Positions 30,658-45,787 of a stretch of DNA of 64,000 nt are shown in pieces (position 1 is the stretch's first letter; every line of letters begins with the position of its first letter). A program made the translations under genes and the position numbers. This DNA is from Anisus vortex. Taxonomy: Eukaryota; Mollusca; Gastropoda; Planorbidae. Under the pieces are notes generated by a model. It was given only the letters and a program-made list of their open reading frames with translations. It had not been told where the DNA came from and ran no database searches. The stretch covers positions 658,501 to 722,500 of the forward strand of contig OX421508.1 of NCBI GenBank assembly GCA_949126835.1, read 5' to 3'.

Positions 30658-32667
30658 CTAGACAAAATATTTTTTGTTCAGTACTATCGGCATGATGTTT
30701 GAGTTATCAACGGCTGTTATCTCTTTGTAAATTATTTTACCAAATACACCTGCTAAACTTCTTCGTAAATGTGGATCATCGTGAAGGTCATCAGACCTAA
30801 CGCCGAAAATGTGAAGTTCATCCAAGAAAATGACCGCTCCATGCAATGACCAGTCACAGCTCCACAGTTTGACCACAAATTCAAAGTCGATAATGTTTGA
30901 TTGCGGCTTGACCACTTTCCACAGATCTCCGTTTGACTGCAAGATATAAGTGAAATGGTCATCTCTAAAACTGGTCATGCCATCAGCTGGACCTTCAAGG
31001 CTGTTTAGTTCTATCCAGGTGTCCAGTAAGGTGTCATAACAGTGAACGGCCGTTTCATCCACACCTTCAACTGTTGAAGCATAAAACACGAGAATCCATT
31101 GGTCGTAGGGTATCACATGACATATCTGTTGTTCGTCCGGTAACTCAGACTGTAACGTCAAACAGGATCGTGACAAAATGTCCAATTTCAAAACTTTTTG
31201 TCCGTTGGATGAAAAAATATAGATGAATGTGTCAAGCACAGCAACATAGAAGTTGTCTGATGGTAGGGTCAATTGTAACTTTATTTCTGACCAACGGCCA
31301 TCTGACAATAGAAAAAGTGATATTGGGGTTTCAGCTTCTTCTTCCAGTGTTCCATGAGAAACAGCTTGACACTCTTTTGAGCTATAACTACACACGGGTT
31401 GCAGTGACATTTTGTAATTTGATTTACATTGTGCTTTAAAGGTATAATTTGGAACATCCTGTGCTTGTACTTCATTGCTCAGATTGATTCCCAGGGCGTA
31501 TAAAGATGGACCAATGAAAGAGAAATGAACTGTTTTCTTGATACACAAATTCGGAAGTTGAAACCAAGCCGTTCTCGAAAATGAGAATACCTTTATTATG
31601 TTTTGATCGCCGTTTTTAATAGCAGCTATAGCTACATTTTCAAATTGACTGCAATTTCTATGTGTGGCCGCAAACGGCCACTGTCCATTTCTTTTGTCTT
31701 TTTGTAGCTGGTACAGTAATGACTCGGTGGCTTTTTCTCTAATCTCTCGGTTGTCTCTAATCCAAGGATGGCGCATGAGCTTCTCTAAACAATTAGAACT
31801 CGCCAAGCAAATCCTTGCCTGGGATAATAAGATGGTGATAGAGTTTCGTCTATCGTCGGCTTTGTGGATCTTAGCGCAAGCTGCTTCAGCCATTCCGAGA
31901 TTGTCACAAGTTTCACTGTTGGTCTTCTTTGCATTAGTTTCGGAAACATCTTTGCCAAAGCTGGACAGATCCCCACAGCTGGCTTCCAAACTTGGATGGT
32001 CGTTGCTATTTTTATCGGAGTCTAGTATCACTTCCGGTGAATTTATCTCATTCTGGGGCTGTGTGTAGGAAATAAACTCCGCCCACTTCAAAATGGCGTG
32101 AATGACGTCATCCTCAGATTTCGGTTCCAGATCCTGACTTTTGATTAGGCTCAAAACATCAGCCAATGGAAGCTCAAGGAAATAACTTGTCTGAAAGAAA
32201 GAGTTGCAGTTCTTGAGTATAAACGGCCACACAGTCTCCAATACAGCATCTGAGCACAAGGTCTTACTTGCCTGATAGTAGTCTACATAGTTATCTAAAG
32301 ACAAAGTCTCCATTACAAACTCCTGACACTCCGACACCAGATACTGTATCTGTAATTGATGAGCAGCTCTCCAGATGTCAATGACATTGTCATTTGTCAA
32401 GACTCCATGACCTGTGTACATTGTTTCCAATATCAGCTCAAAAGTTCTGCTGGAGATTTCTTTTAAGATGGCATTACTTCGTTCCGTTTCTTTCATTCCG
32501 GATCTAAATAATCCTCGGAAAAATCCGGAACAAGCCGCCAGAAGAAAACGATGACACCCGAATGGCACTATGCCAACCGTAACAGTAAAATCTTGAAGTT
32601 CCTCACACTTCCAGAACTCAGCCATGCCTCGGACAATGCCGTAGGCTACTTCTCGTTTAATAACCAT
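30658..32667 (-). CDS. BTB-BACK domain protein, kelch-like family member with degenerate propeller
   Basis: A single 669-residue coding exon. Residues 16-125 form a BTB/POZ domain (HRFLLAACSGFFRGLF at 39-54, TFELILETMYTG at 75-86). BACK-type helices run over about 127-200 (NYVDYYQASKTLCSD, EDDVIHAILKW) and resume at about 278-325 (LLSQARICLAS, EKATESLLYQL). Between them is an acidic, Ser/Asn-rich insertion of about 75 residues (201-275). The C-terminal 340 residues show weak beta-propeller strands (LYALGINL, FIYIFSS, DTLLDTWIELNSL) but none of the classic GG-doublet kelch repeats. Family members are commonly Cullin-3 substrate adaptors; the role here is inferred only from the fold. The ATG follows a splice acceptor (tttgtttttcag|gttctccagagaat), so a non-coding first exon lies upstream; a candidate donor (gtaaag) is at 33168. 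It stops with TAG at 30658. Confidence 0.85.
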   Translation of the reverse strand: MVIKREVAYGIVRGMAEFWKCEELQDFTVTVGIVPFGCHRFLLAACSGFFRGLFRSGMKETERSNAILKEISSRTFELILETMYTGHGVLTNDNVIDIWRAAHQLQIQYLVSECQEFVMETLSLDNYVDYYQASKTLCSDAVLETVWPFILKNCNSFFQTSYFLELPLADVLSLIKSQDLEPKSEDDVIHAILKWAEFISYTQPQNEINSPEVILDSDKNSNDHPSLEASCGDLSSFGKDVSETNAKKTNSETCDNLGMAEAACAKIHKADDRRNSITILLSQARICLASSNCLEKLMRHPWIRDNREIREKATESLLYQLQKDKRNGQWPFAATHRNCSQFENVAIAAIKNGDQNIIKVFSFSRTAWFQLPNLCIKKTVHFSFIGPSLYALGINLSNEVQAQDVPNYTFKAQCKSNYKMSLQPVCSYSSKECQAVSHGTLEEEAETPISLFLLSDGRWSEIKLQLTLPSDNFYVAVLDTFIYIFSSNGQKVLKLDILSRSCLTLQSELPDEQQICHVIPYDQWILVFYASTVEGVDETAVHCYDTLLDTWIELNSLEGPADGMTSFRDDHFTYILQSNGDLWKVVKPQSNIIDFEFVVKLWSCDWSLHGAVIFLDELHIFGVRSDDLHDDPHLRRSLAGVFGKIIYKEITAVDNSNIMPIVLNKKYFV

Positions 32668-32690
32668 ATTCTCTGGAGAACCTGAAAAAC
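32668..32690 (-). other. 5'UTR part and splice acceptor of the BTB-BACK gene
   Basis: Read on the minus strand: attttgtttttcag, then 14 nt of UTR, then ATG. The exon edge is at 32681. Confidence 0.65.
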
Positions 32691-32815
32691 AAAATCAACA
32701 TAATGTTAACATAATACAGAATTAGGTCACAGTGCAAAAAAAATGTTAACATCATACAGAATTAGGTCACAGTGCAAGAAATAAATGTTAACATCATACA
32801 GAATTAGGTCACAGT
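32690..32815. repeat. Imperfect tandem triplicate (tgttaacat.atacagaattagg)
   Basis: Three units of about 45-50 bp containing aatgttaacatcatacagaa and ttaggtcacagtgc lie in the putative first intron of the BTB-BACK gene. Confidence 0.85.
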
Positions 32816-33479
32816 GCCAGGGTCGCCCCTTACAATGTTTACAAATGCTGGTCTCTAGATTTCAGCATATAAAAATGACAGACTAACATAGGTCTATGCT
32901 TTCTATTTAATTTAAAAAAATGAAAGGTTGACATAATGCAGGATGCTATTCTCCTATAGATATATATCTCCATTCTACACTTCCTTCCAAAATGTCGTAA
33001 ATGTGATTTTAATTTCAGTTTCAATATTGACATAGAGAGTCATTAATTAGAACGTAGTGTAAAACACTGCGGGTATACGTAATGAATCTGTTACATTATT
33101 GTAAACTTTCAAACACCAGTTTGTAAAATACATCAACACTTAAAGAACGAAATAAAGAAATGCTTTACCTTTAGGATTATTCGTAACTAATGTTACAACA
33201 GTTAGTGGTTGAACAGCGGAATGATTGAAATTGAAAACGATACTCAAGTTTGGTCAATATTCACTCGAAACTGAAAGTTTGAACGTTTTCTTGGAAACCT
33301 TGAGCTCGTTTTCCTTGCAGTTAAAAATAGATTTGTGTATTCCCGTTGCATATTGAAAATTGAAATACAAACGGCGATGGTCATTAGAGTAACCTTAAAT
33401 TTATTATCTTTGAATTTGGGTTAGATTGAATTGAATTGTTGAATTTCCGGCTCATCAACATCGAAGGTTATATAGGGCC
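32816..33479. other. Probable first intron and promoter side of the BTB-BACK gene
   Basis: No coding exon is seen. On the minus strand the words aatcctaaag|gtaaagca at 33161-33178 could be the donor of a non-coding first exon. Confidence 0.35.
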
Positions 33480-33805
33480 TTTTTGATAACGTTGTTGTCA
33501 TGTTTCTCTTGTATCCATTTTATTGTTCTTATATCTTTAGATTCTGTTGTACAGTTGTATGTCTTTAATATAGTTTATTATATGTTTTGGTTTAATTTTG
33601 CTGAAAAGTTCATGAAGAGTTCTACAGTAATATAATTTACGTCGAATGTCATCAAATGTATTACATTCCAACAAAATGTGAGACACTGTTAAGTTGACAT
33701 TGCAGAAAGCACACATTGGGGCCATTTCTCGTTTTAAGATAAACGAATGTGTTAGTTTCGTATGTCCTGTATGTAGTCTACAGAGAATAACTGCGTCCTT
33801 TCGAA
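33480..33805 (-). pseudogene. LINE relic with RNase-H-type C-terminus
   Basis: On the minus strand from about 33805 the frame reads RKDAVILCRLHTGHTKLTHS, then C-A-F-C...HILLEC-x-F, then HELFSKI and IINYIKDIQLYNRI. This is the C-terminal end after the RNase H domain of jockey/BS-type elements, with a C-x2-C...H-x4-C finger. The frame is open for about 90 codons, but nothing of the RT precedes it; a (CT)n/(TA)n stretch abuts it. Confidence 0.7.
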
Positions 33806-33829
33806 CAAGTTGTATAAATACACCTTCTA

Positions 33830-33852
33830 CTCTCTCTCTCTCTTTTCATATC

Positions 33853-33913
<61 letters not shown>

Positions 33914-33935
33914 TATATATATATACCTATATATA
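33830..33935. repeat. (CT)n-(TA)n compound microsatellite
   Basis: CT runs at 33832-33884 are followed by TA runs to about 33930. Confidence 0.9.
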
Positions 33936-34159
33936 TATTAATGTATATTTATATGTATAATTAAATATATCTGTGTATGTATACATATTTATTTTATAGA
34001 GTTAACTATTTATCTATCTATCTATCTATCATAGATTGTTAATTGAAACGGACCTGTTTAATTAACTTAAATATTCAGCCACTTTCTTACTTATGCCTCG
34101 TGCTCATAGTGTATTTCTTATATAGGTTCGACAATAGTATGATGAAATGAGATCGTATC

Positions 34160-34215
34160 TTCTTTATAGAATCTTCTTTATAGAAGGGGCGTCTGTAATA
34201 TTTAAGATAAGGTAT
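34160..34215 (+). mobile_element. CR1 3' terminal scrap
   Basis: aatcttctttatagaagggg, cgtctgtaat and ttaagataagg match the last 50 bp of the CR1 element; the block is the minimum 5'-truncated copy. Confidence 0.65.
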
Positions 34216-34349
34216 CTCAATATGTTTCAATAAACTAAAGCTGGCATATTCTAATACGTTGTTAATTGAATTCCTCATCTGGATGGAATACGCGAGCGTT
34301 TGGGTGAGTGTTAATTGTATGTAAAGAGAAGACTGTCTCGCTGTTCCTA

Positions 34350-35230
34350 GGTCACTCTGTCTCACTGTCTTACTGTCTCTCTGTCTCACTGCCTCAGTAT
34401 CTTACTGTCTTACTGTCTCACTGCTTCACTGTCTCACTGTCTTACCGTCTTACTGTCTCACTGATTCACTGTATTACTGTCTTACTGTCTCACTGTCTTA
34501 CTGTCTCTCTGTCTTACTGCCTCAGTATCTCACTGTCTTACTGTCTCACTGTCTTCTGTCTCTCTGTCTCACTGTCTTACGATCTCTCTGTCTCTCTGTC
34601 TTACTGCCTCAATATCTCACTGTCTTACTGCCTCACTGCATCAGTATCTCACTGTCTCACTGTCTTACTGTCTCACTGTCTTACTGTCTCATTGTCTTAC
34701 TGTCTCACTCTCTTACTGTCTCACTGTCTTACTGTCTCACTTTCTTTCTGTCTCACAGTCTTACTGTCTTACTGTCTCGCTGTCATACTGTCTTACTGTC
34801 TGACTGTCTCACTGTCTCTCTGTCTTACTGTCTTACTGTCTCACTGTCTCACAGTCTTACTGTCTCACTGTCTACCTGTCTCACTGTCTTACTGTCTCAC
34901 TGTCTTACTGTCTCAATATCTCACTGTCTTTTTTCTTACTGCCCCAGTGTCTGACTGTCACAATGTCTCACTGTCACGTTGCCTTACTGTCACAATGTCA
35001 CGTTGCCTCACTGTCACACTGTCACGTTGCCTTACTGTCACACTGTCACACTGTCACGTTGCCTTACTGTCACACTGTCACAATGTCACGTTGCTTCACT
35101 GTCGCACTGTCTCACTGTCACGTTGCCTCACTGTTACACTGTCTCACTGTCACGTTGTCTCACTGTCACACTGTCTCACTGTCACGTTGTTTCACTGTCT
35201 CACTGTCACGTTGCCTCACTGTCTCACAGC
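34350..35230. repeat. 8-bp tandem repeat (ctgtctca / ctgtctta), about 880 bp
   Basis: The first two thirds alternate ctgtctta and ctgtctca. The last third becomes ctgtcacgttgcctca, a 16-bp composite. The long plus-strand frame (about 330 codons of S-L-S-Y-C-L-T-V type) is a by-product of the repeat. Confidence 0.95.
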
Positions 35231-35404
35231 CGAACGTGCTGCTGAATCGGCCTCCGCGTCCAATGTAATAGTCCTTGCTGAACAACTATGAAAGAAAGAA
35301 ATAAACAGATGTTCAATTTAGTTTTATTAAATGGTTTATAAGTACATTTCTTTGCATAGACGTAAATAATAGGAAATAAGTTATACACACAAACATACAT
35401 GCAC

Positions 35405-35567
35405 ACACAAATAGATAGATAGGCGGATGGATAGGGCGAAAATGTAGAGAGAGAGAGAGATATGAGCATAGATATATATGTAGACACAGTGAAAGATGGA
35501 TAGATAGATAGATACTTACATAGATAAATATATAGATATATATATAGAAATATAGATACATAGTGAA

Positions 35568-35627
<60 letters not shown>

Positions 35628-35800
35628 TTAGATAGATAGATAGTTAGCCACATAGAAGGAAAGATAGTTAGACATATAAACAGATAAACAGACTGAAAGA
35701 ATGAAAGTATGATAGATAACTAGATAGATAATTATATAGATAAATGGATAGAACAATAGATCATAAGATAGATTGATAAAAGGACATATAGATAGATGGA
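35405..35800. repeat. (GATA)n microsatellite region
   Basis: Perfect GATA from about 35567 to 35628, with degenerate gata/tagat around it. Confidence 0.9.
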
Positions 35801-35896
35801 TAGAAATTTTAAACACAAAATTTATAAAACATTAATTATTTTAAGCAAGACATGAATCCTTTTTACATCTCTTATAATTTAACATTTTAACATTAC

Positions 35897-36885
35897 GGTA
35901 ATTCTTTACCTGCGTTAGCCCACGAGTTTTTTGGTTCCCTGTGAAAGATTTTTAAAGCTCCATGCCTAATTCGAACAAATCAAGTCATTAAATGTCTCGC
36001 AAACGATATTTAGATATATAATAAAATATTTTTAATCGCGATTTTTTAATAATAATAATAATAATAACGGTGCTTATATAGCGCATATCCCATTGGTGAC
36101 AGTTCTATGCGCTGACGACAGTTACAGAATACAGACAACGAAATATGTAATAATACGCTAATTCTGCTGACGAAATAGGTGAGTCTTCAGCCGGCTCCTG
36201 AAGGTGTCATAGCTAGGGCTCTGGCGAAGCTGTAGTGGGAGGTGATTCCAAGCGGATGGTCCTGCGTAGGAAAATGAACGTTCGACAGCGGACACTAGCC
36301 TCACACGAGGGATCCGCAGAGTAAGCGCGTCAGAAGCTGAACGAAGTGGGCGAGACTGGGTGAAGAGCTCCAGGCAAGAGCGAAGGTAATCCGGGGCACA
36401 GTTATTCAGGCACTTATAGCAGAGAGAAGCCAGCTTATATGAGATCCGGTTGTTGATGGATAGCCACTGCAGAGGTCGGAGCAGAGTTTTTACTATTAAT
36501 ATAGCATAAAACAACGCCATTTCGGCCATTGTCGTCAAGGGGTTTCCATCCCTAACCTATATAAGCTAACCGATACTAACCATGCGCTATTAAAATTTCA
36601 TTCATTTTAATAGCGCATGGTTAGTATCGGTTTGTTTATATAGGTTACGGATGGTAACTCTTCTCCTGTGAAGTCACAAGCCAAAAATGCCAAAATGGCG
36701 TTGTTTATGCTATAGCAAAAACTATAAAATCGCGTTTCAAAATACTTTTTTTCTTTTTTTTTCTAAGCCTAAATATAATTTGCAAGACATTTTATGCCTT
36801 GATTCGTGTGAATTTGGCAGGTATATTAAAAAATCGTTCCTATAAGACCTAAATACTCGTGGGCAAACGCAGGTAAAGAATTACC
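35897..36885. mobile_element. Foldback DNA transposon (long inverted arms) with 8-bp target duplication
   Basis: It starts ggtaattctttacctgcgtt and ends with the inverse, aacgcaggtaaagaattacc. It is flanked by the perfect direct repeat aacattac (35889-35896 and 36886-36893). The two arms match along their whole length in inverted orientation: cccacgagt, aaatgtctcgcaaa/aaatgtcttgcaaa, cgcgatttt, agcataaa(a)caacgccatt, gtaacctatata, ccgatactaaccatgcgcta. They meet near 36595. No transposase is present, so it is non-autonomous. The 8-bp duplication fits hAT, P or Merlin; the GG start does not fit the usual hAT CAG start, so the superfamily stays open. Confidence 0.85.
36047..36482 (-). pseudogene. 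L2/CR1-type LINE 3' end nested in the foldback element
   Basis: On the minus strand it encodes LRPLQWLSINNRISYKLASL, CYKCLNNCAPDYL, SRPLRSASDALTLRIPRVRL, AGPSAWNHLPLQLRQSPS and FRSRLKTHLF, then a stop, a UTR ending gcgctatataagcaccg and (TTA)n. This is the C-terminus of an L2-like LINE family. The frame is intact for about 110 codons, so the insertion is young. It interrupts the left arm of the foldback element between gcgattttt and agtttttac. The few codons upstream in the same frame belong to the foldback arm. Confidence 0.85.
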
Positions 36886-37175
36886 AACATTACATTGAGC
36901 TTGTTATGTTCTTCAGTTATTTCCCTTGCTCTAAATACTTCCAAATGTTTCCACGAATCAACCAGTCTCTGGGTGAATGCATAACGTAATATCATACATT
37001 TAAATAATACTATAGGTATAGAATACACTGTCATTACACCAATAAAACGCGTCACAGGTCACGTTGCTTCGCCGTGTCTGCAAGGGAAGTTCAAAGGTCG
37101 CGTTGCTTCCAGGTGTCTGCAAGGGAAGTTCAAAGGTCACATTACTTCGCGGTGTTTTCAAGGGAAGTTCAAAGG

Positions 37176-42034
<4,859 letters not shown>

Positions 42035-42049
42035 AGTCTCTCCGTGATA

Positions 42050-42640
42050 ACTGCCACGGTACGTGAACGTTCAGATTTATACAGCAAATTACACATACAA
42101 AATATACACATTATTACTATCACACATTTCACGAACTTAGGCAAGCTGCAAAAAAACAAACGAATTTTTTTAGCCGTCGCTTTAAAATCCTTATCATGGA
42201 CTAGCTTTTGTTTCTCTTTAGAAGAATTTTTCACCCCCCCCCCCCCCTTACCCGTCATTCCAATGCGCCAAAATTGTGCACATATACTCGTTACCCAAAA
42301 CAATACACCCTATAATAATTTCAACCCCAGAAATTTGATTTTCATGGAGTTTTCTCCAGGTTACAATGTGTTAAAATATTGGGAGGGGGAAGGTGGGGGT
42401 GGGGGAATTCGAAAGTTTTTATTATATCTCCACGATATTTATTAATGTTCATAAGTCTGGGTGTGCGAGAGATTCATTAAGTACCAAAGATATGGGCATG
42501 AAATAATTGTACAGCCATATTTCTACAAGCTATAACCTACAGTTGTCCATAGTGTCTGTATTTTGTGGGAGATTATAATGTTTTGCCCAGCAGACTGCTA
42601 TTAGGCTGTATTCAGTGAATTCAGTTTACAACTCCTAGAA
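42050..42640. other. 5' flank or intron of the UNC93-like gene
   Basis: Contains a poly(C) run of about 15 near 42233 and a G-rich run near 42385. No exon could be fixed, although a 5' exon of the UNC93-like gene is expected here or further right. Confidence 0.35.
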
Positions 42641-42702
42641 AGTAATGATGTTTACCTGAACGTCTTTTAATTATGTTTACCTGTGCTACAAGTTTATTGT
42701 TA

Positions 42703-42880
42703 GACCTCCTCCCATGCTTCTATTTCTAAATATATGATCACCATCAGACCCTGTGTCCAGTTGAAGACACTTTCTTTGAACCTCAAGTCCCGGGAAGAAA
42801 TCCTAGCCTTCACCTGGATTCGAACCCAGAAGCTTCGGAACACAAGTCTAACGCGCTGCCGCTCGGCCACCGTGTCCATA
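42703..42880 (-). mobile_element. tRNA-derived SINE
   Basis: On the minus strand the head reads cacggtggccgagcggcagc with A box tggccgagcgg and B box gggttcgaatcc, the internal RNA polymerase III promoter. It continues through gtgaaggctaggatttc to a body shared with 39399-39482. Confidence 0.85.
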
Positions 42881-42882
42881 GA

Positions 42883-43157
42883 TCTACCAAGACCTTAACA
42901 AAGATCTAACAAGAATGTATGAAAGATCTACCAAGACCTTAACAAAGACCTAACAAGAATGTAAGAAAGATCTACCAAGACCTTAACAAAGACCTAACAA
43001 GAATGTATGAAAGATCTACCAAGACCTTAACAAAGACCTAACTAGAATGTATGAAAGATCTACCAAGACCTTAACAAAGACCTAACAAGAATGTATGAAA
43101 GATCTACCAAGACCTTAACAAAGACCTAACAAGAATGTATGAAAGATCTACCAAGAC
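42883..43157. repeat. 44-bp minisatellite, 6 copies, abutting a SINE head
   Basis: The unit is agatctaccaagaccttaac, aaagacctaacaagaatgta, tgaa. The array starts at the first base past the SINE head. Confidence 0.95.
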
Positions 43158-43814
43158 CTTTACCTGAGACCTACCTGGGCATATTGTAGCCTTTTAATGT
43201 ACAAATGTAAGATCCCATTTTTTTCAGAATATCCATTGCGCAAGACACACCGGCAGATTCCTACAACGTAATGCCTACTCTCGGGTGCCCCACACACGTA
43301 GCAAGCAGACGTCATAGTAAAGATGGCCGACACGGCACTCCTGCTGCTTCGTGCCACTGACACCTGCATTATCCGTTTGAAGTGGTGGGCATAGCCAGCT
43401 GGCTACTTTCACGCAATGTGGTTTGTTGACTCTCTGTTTGCACAAGGGGGGGGGGGGGGCGTAGCGTCAATTGTTATTGTTCAATGCAGTAATTTCAAAG
43501 ATATGTTTGGTTCAAAGAGATTGCCTACATATACTACTCACACAATACATATAGATATATACACACACGCTCAGACACACATAGTATGATGAGGGCATGA
43601 AGATGAGTATATTGTGTATGTATGCTAATGTATAGAAACAAAATGGCTTGTGTGTCACGTGATAGGTCCATTTGAATTAGGAAAAAATAGACCTGCATCC
43701 GTATTTTCATTATGATAACGTAATTTTGGTCAGTACGGAGGTACGGAGTTCTCCGAAATACGGGTCACCACAAGGTCACGTGACAGAAAAAGGTAAATTA
43801 CCAGGTGGCATGAT
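43158..43814. other. Spacer with a weak minus-strand exon candidate
   Basis: A minus-strand frame from an ATG near 43315 gives C-Y-V-C-G...H-Y-V-V-G-I-C-R-C. It lacks clear family identity and could be a 5' exon of the UNC93-like gene or chance. A run of about 13 G lies near 43447. Confidence 0.25.
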
Positions 43815-43976
43815 CAGGGGCGAAGCCACAGGGGGGGGGGGCTGAGGGGGGGCTATTTAAAAAAAAAATTCAACTGATTTTTTTTTAAATATGCACTAAA
43901 TTCGTTAAAAATTTGGTAAATCTTTGTCACGCGAAAGTTCAGCCCCCCCTGGAAAAAATTTCTGGCTTCACCCCTG
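43815..43976. mobile_element. hAT-type MITE, family B, with perfect 8-bp target duplication
   Basis: Inverted ends caggggcgaagccac and tggcttcacccctg are flanked by the direct repeat ggcatgat (43807-43814, 43977-43984). The interior has subterminal poly(G) and poly(C) tracts and an A/T-rich core; no ORF. Confidence 0.9.
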
Positions 43977-44004
43977 GGCATGATGGAGAGGAAAAGTTTT
44001 CACT

Positions 44005-44590
44005 CTTATCTTATATATTACGGACGCTCCTTCTAGATAATAATAATAATAATAATAGTATTTGTATAGCGCTGCCAACAAACATAATGTAAGCTCAGAG
44101 CGCATTTAACATACAACTAAGAACACGGATATTACTCTATGTTAGGTAACAAAGCTGATTGATGATTTAAAAAAGACAATAATAAATGTAGCATTAACCG
44201 CCCCGACCCATAAGTAAGACAGTAGGGGTCCAAAGCATGTTAAATGTTCTCGAAGTTAAATATTAAAATAATGAGTTCTATAAAGAAGACTCATTGCGTC
44301 CTACGCTTATCCGTGGTTTGAGTCTAGCCGCCTTGCATTTTGCTTAGTGTTTTAAATGATGTTAAGTTACTGGTTTTCCTGGTATGTTCAGGTAACCCAT
44401 CCCATGCCCGGATGCCACTCGAAAAGAAAGATTACTTATATGCTTTTGTTCTGGCACATGGGATAAGGAAAGTGTTTTTGTCTTTATGTTTATCTGAGTA
44501 TTGTAACAGATCGTTATTGTGTTGTAATTCTAAGTTAGAATTTTAATGTCTTATGTATTATTACTATTATTACTACTTTACTCTTTCATC
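44005..44590 (-). pseudogene. CR1 LINE 3' fragment split by another insertion
   Basis: The CR1 tail occupies 44005-44036 (attacggacgctccttcta) and resumes at about 44278 (ttctataaagaaga...). It continues to the AKSK/EDRR region near 44590. The interruption is the L2-type tail at 44037-44277. Confidence 0.85.
44037..44277 (-). mobile_element. L2-type LINE 3' tail inserted in a CR1 fragment
   Basis: Starts (taa)n then tagtatttgtatagcgctgc and caaagctgatt. The (TAA)n plus ttatatagcgc-type end matches the 3' end of the nested LINE at 36047. No coding part is left. Confidence 0.65.
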
Positions 44591-45787
44591 AAAGATATGT
44601 AGTATTTCTGAAAGTTGTGTGTAAATCATCTTTTATTTGTTTCTGATAAAATATTCTAGGCAACTGGGTCACGGAGTAAAAATTTCTTTAAAAAAAAAAA
44701 CAAGTCACTTAAAGACCTAAAGGAAACATTTGTGAATGTCCTGGTTTAAATATGTTTAAGTTTAGAGAGAATGGAGACAGTTTATTACCTAACGGTACAT
44801 CTTCGATCGTCTGTCGAGGAATTTTGTTTGCCAAACATTTTATTTGTTATTTGTATATGTTCCTTTCAAAAAGGCTCTAGTGTTGTATGCCCCTATGTTT
44901 TTTGACGCCTTGTGTGAATACAGACTTGGCGCTGGCGCCCATATAAAGTATAATTATTATTGTTTACGTGTTTGCCACGAAAATAAATTAATAAAAAAAT
45001 GCTTCTATTATTTTTTGTGGGTCAAAATGTACTTAAAAAAAAAGATAATAAGCTGGAAACTGGCGTCTATATAAAATGTTAAGTTTTGATTTATTAGTAG
45101 AGGTTTACAAAGTGTCCGTCCCTCCCCCACCCTCTGTCCTCCATACATTGGCGCCTGTGGCTTCCGCCCCTCTGTCCGCTTCTCAACCCCACCCTCACCC
45201 CCCAAGTTACGCCGCAGCCAATCTGAACGGTTCCGTCAAGCGGAGGAATAAACTACAAAGAATTATCAAAGGAAATAAAATATTTTGAAACTAATTAGAA
45301 ACATGGAGACTTGTGTTTATCAATGTACAAAGCACTCTTATCTAAAATACAGGTAAGTTATATAGGTAAGTTTTATCAGGTGTGTGTGTGTTTTTATTTT
45401 TAACCTTGTCTGGTGTGTTTTTTTCCTTTCTTTTTTCGTCTTTCTTAAAGTGCTTGTGACTTATATATTTCTCATAGTTAATTTACAGGTTTTGAATAAA
45501 TATACTTGTTTTACCCTCTTGGTGGTCCTCCTGGTATAAGTAAATGTATGCCCCCCACCCACCCCTACACACACAAATAAACACAGATTTGCCCAGCTTG
45601 CATTTGATAGTGGGCTATGTTGTACGGTTGGACACAGGTCAAGCTTCCACTCAACTGGACAAAGTTTTTCCCATCTCCTTGTTATGAAAAGTCTTGGGAA
45701 GGGAGCGGGTTCTACCCCCCCCCCCCCCACACACACACACTTTTAAATGTTTAACATTAATTAAACGCAAATGCCAACTGGCTTGCC
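44591..45787. other. Spacer without a confirmed gene
   Basis: Contains a C-rich, slightly CpG-enriched patch (45110-45240) followed by ATG at 45304 and, 50 nt later, the donor-like ATACAG|gtaagt. That could be a first exon (METCVYQCTKHSYLKY), but there is no further support. A poly(C)/(CA) tract lies at 45714-45740. Confidence 0.3.

Noticed and set aside
34308..35291. 327-codon frame of S-L-S-Y-C-L-T-V type
   Set aside because: By-product of the 8-bp ctgtct(c/t)a repeat.
36158..36538. 126-codon ORF taken as a single gene
   Set aside because: Its first 15-20 codons come from the foldback arm and the rest from the nested LINE; it is a chimera of two repeats.
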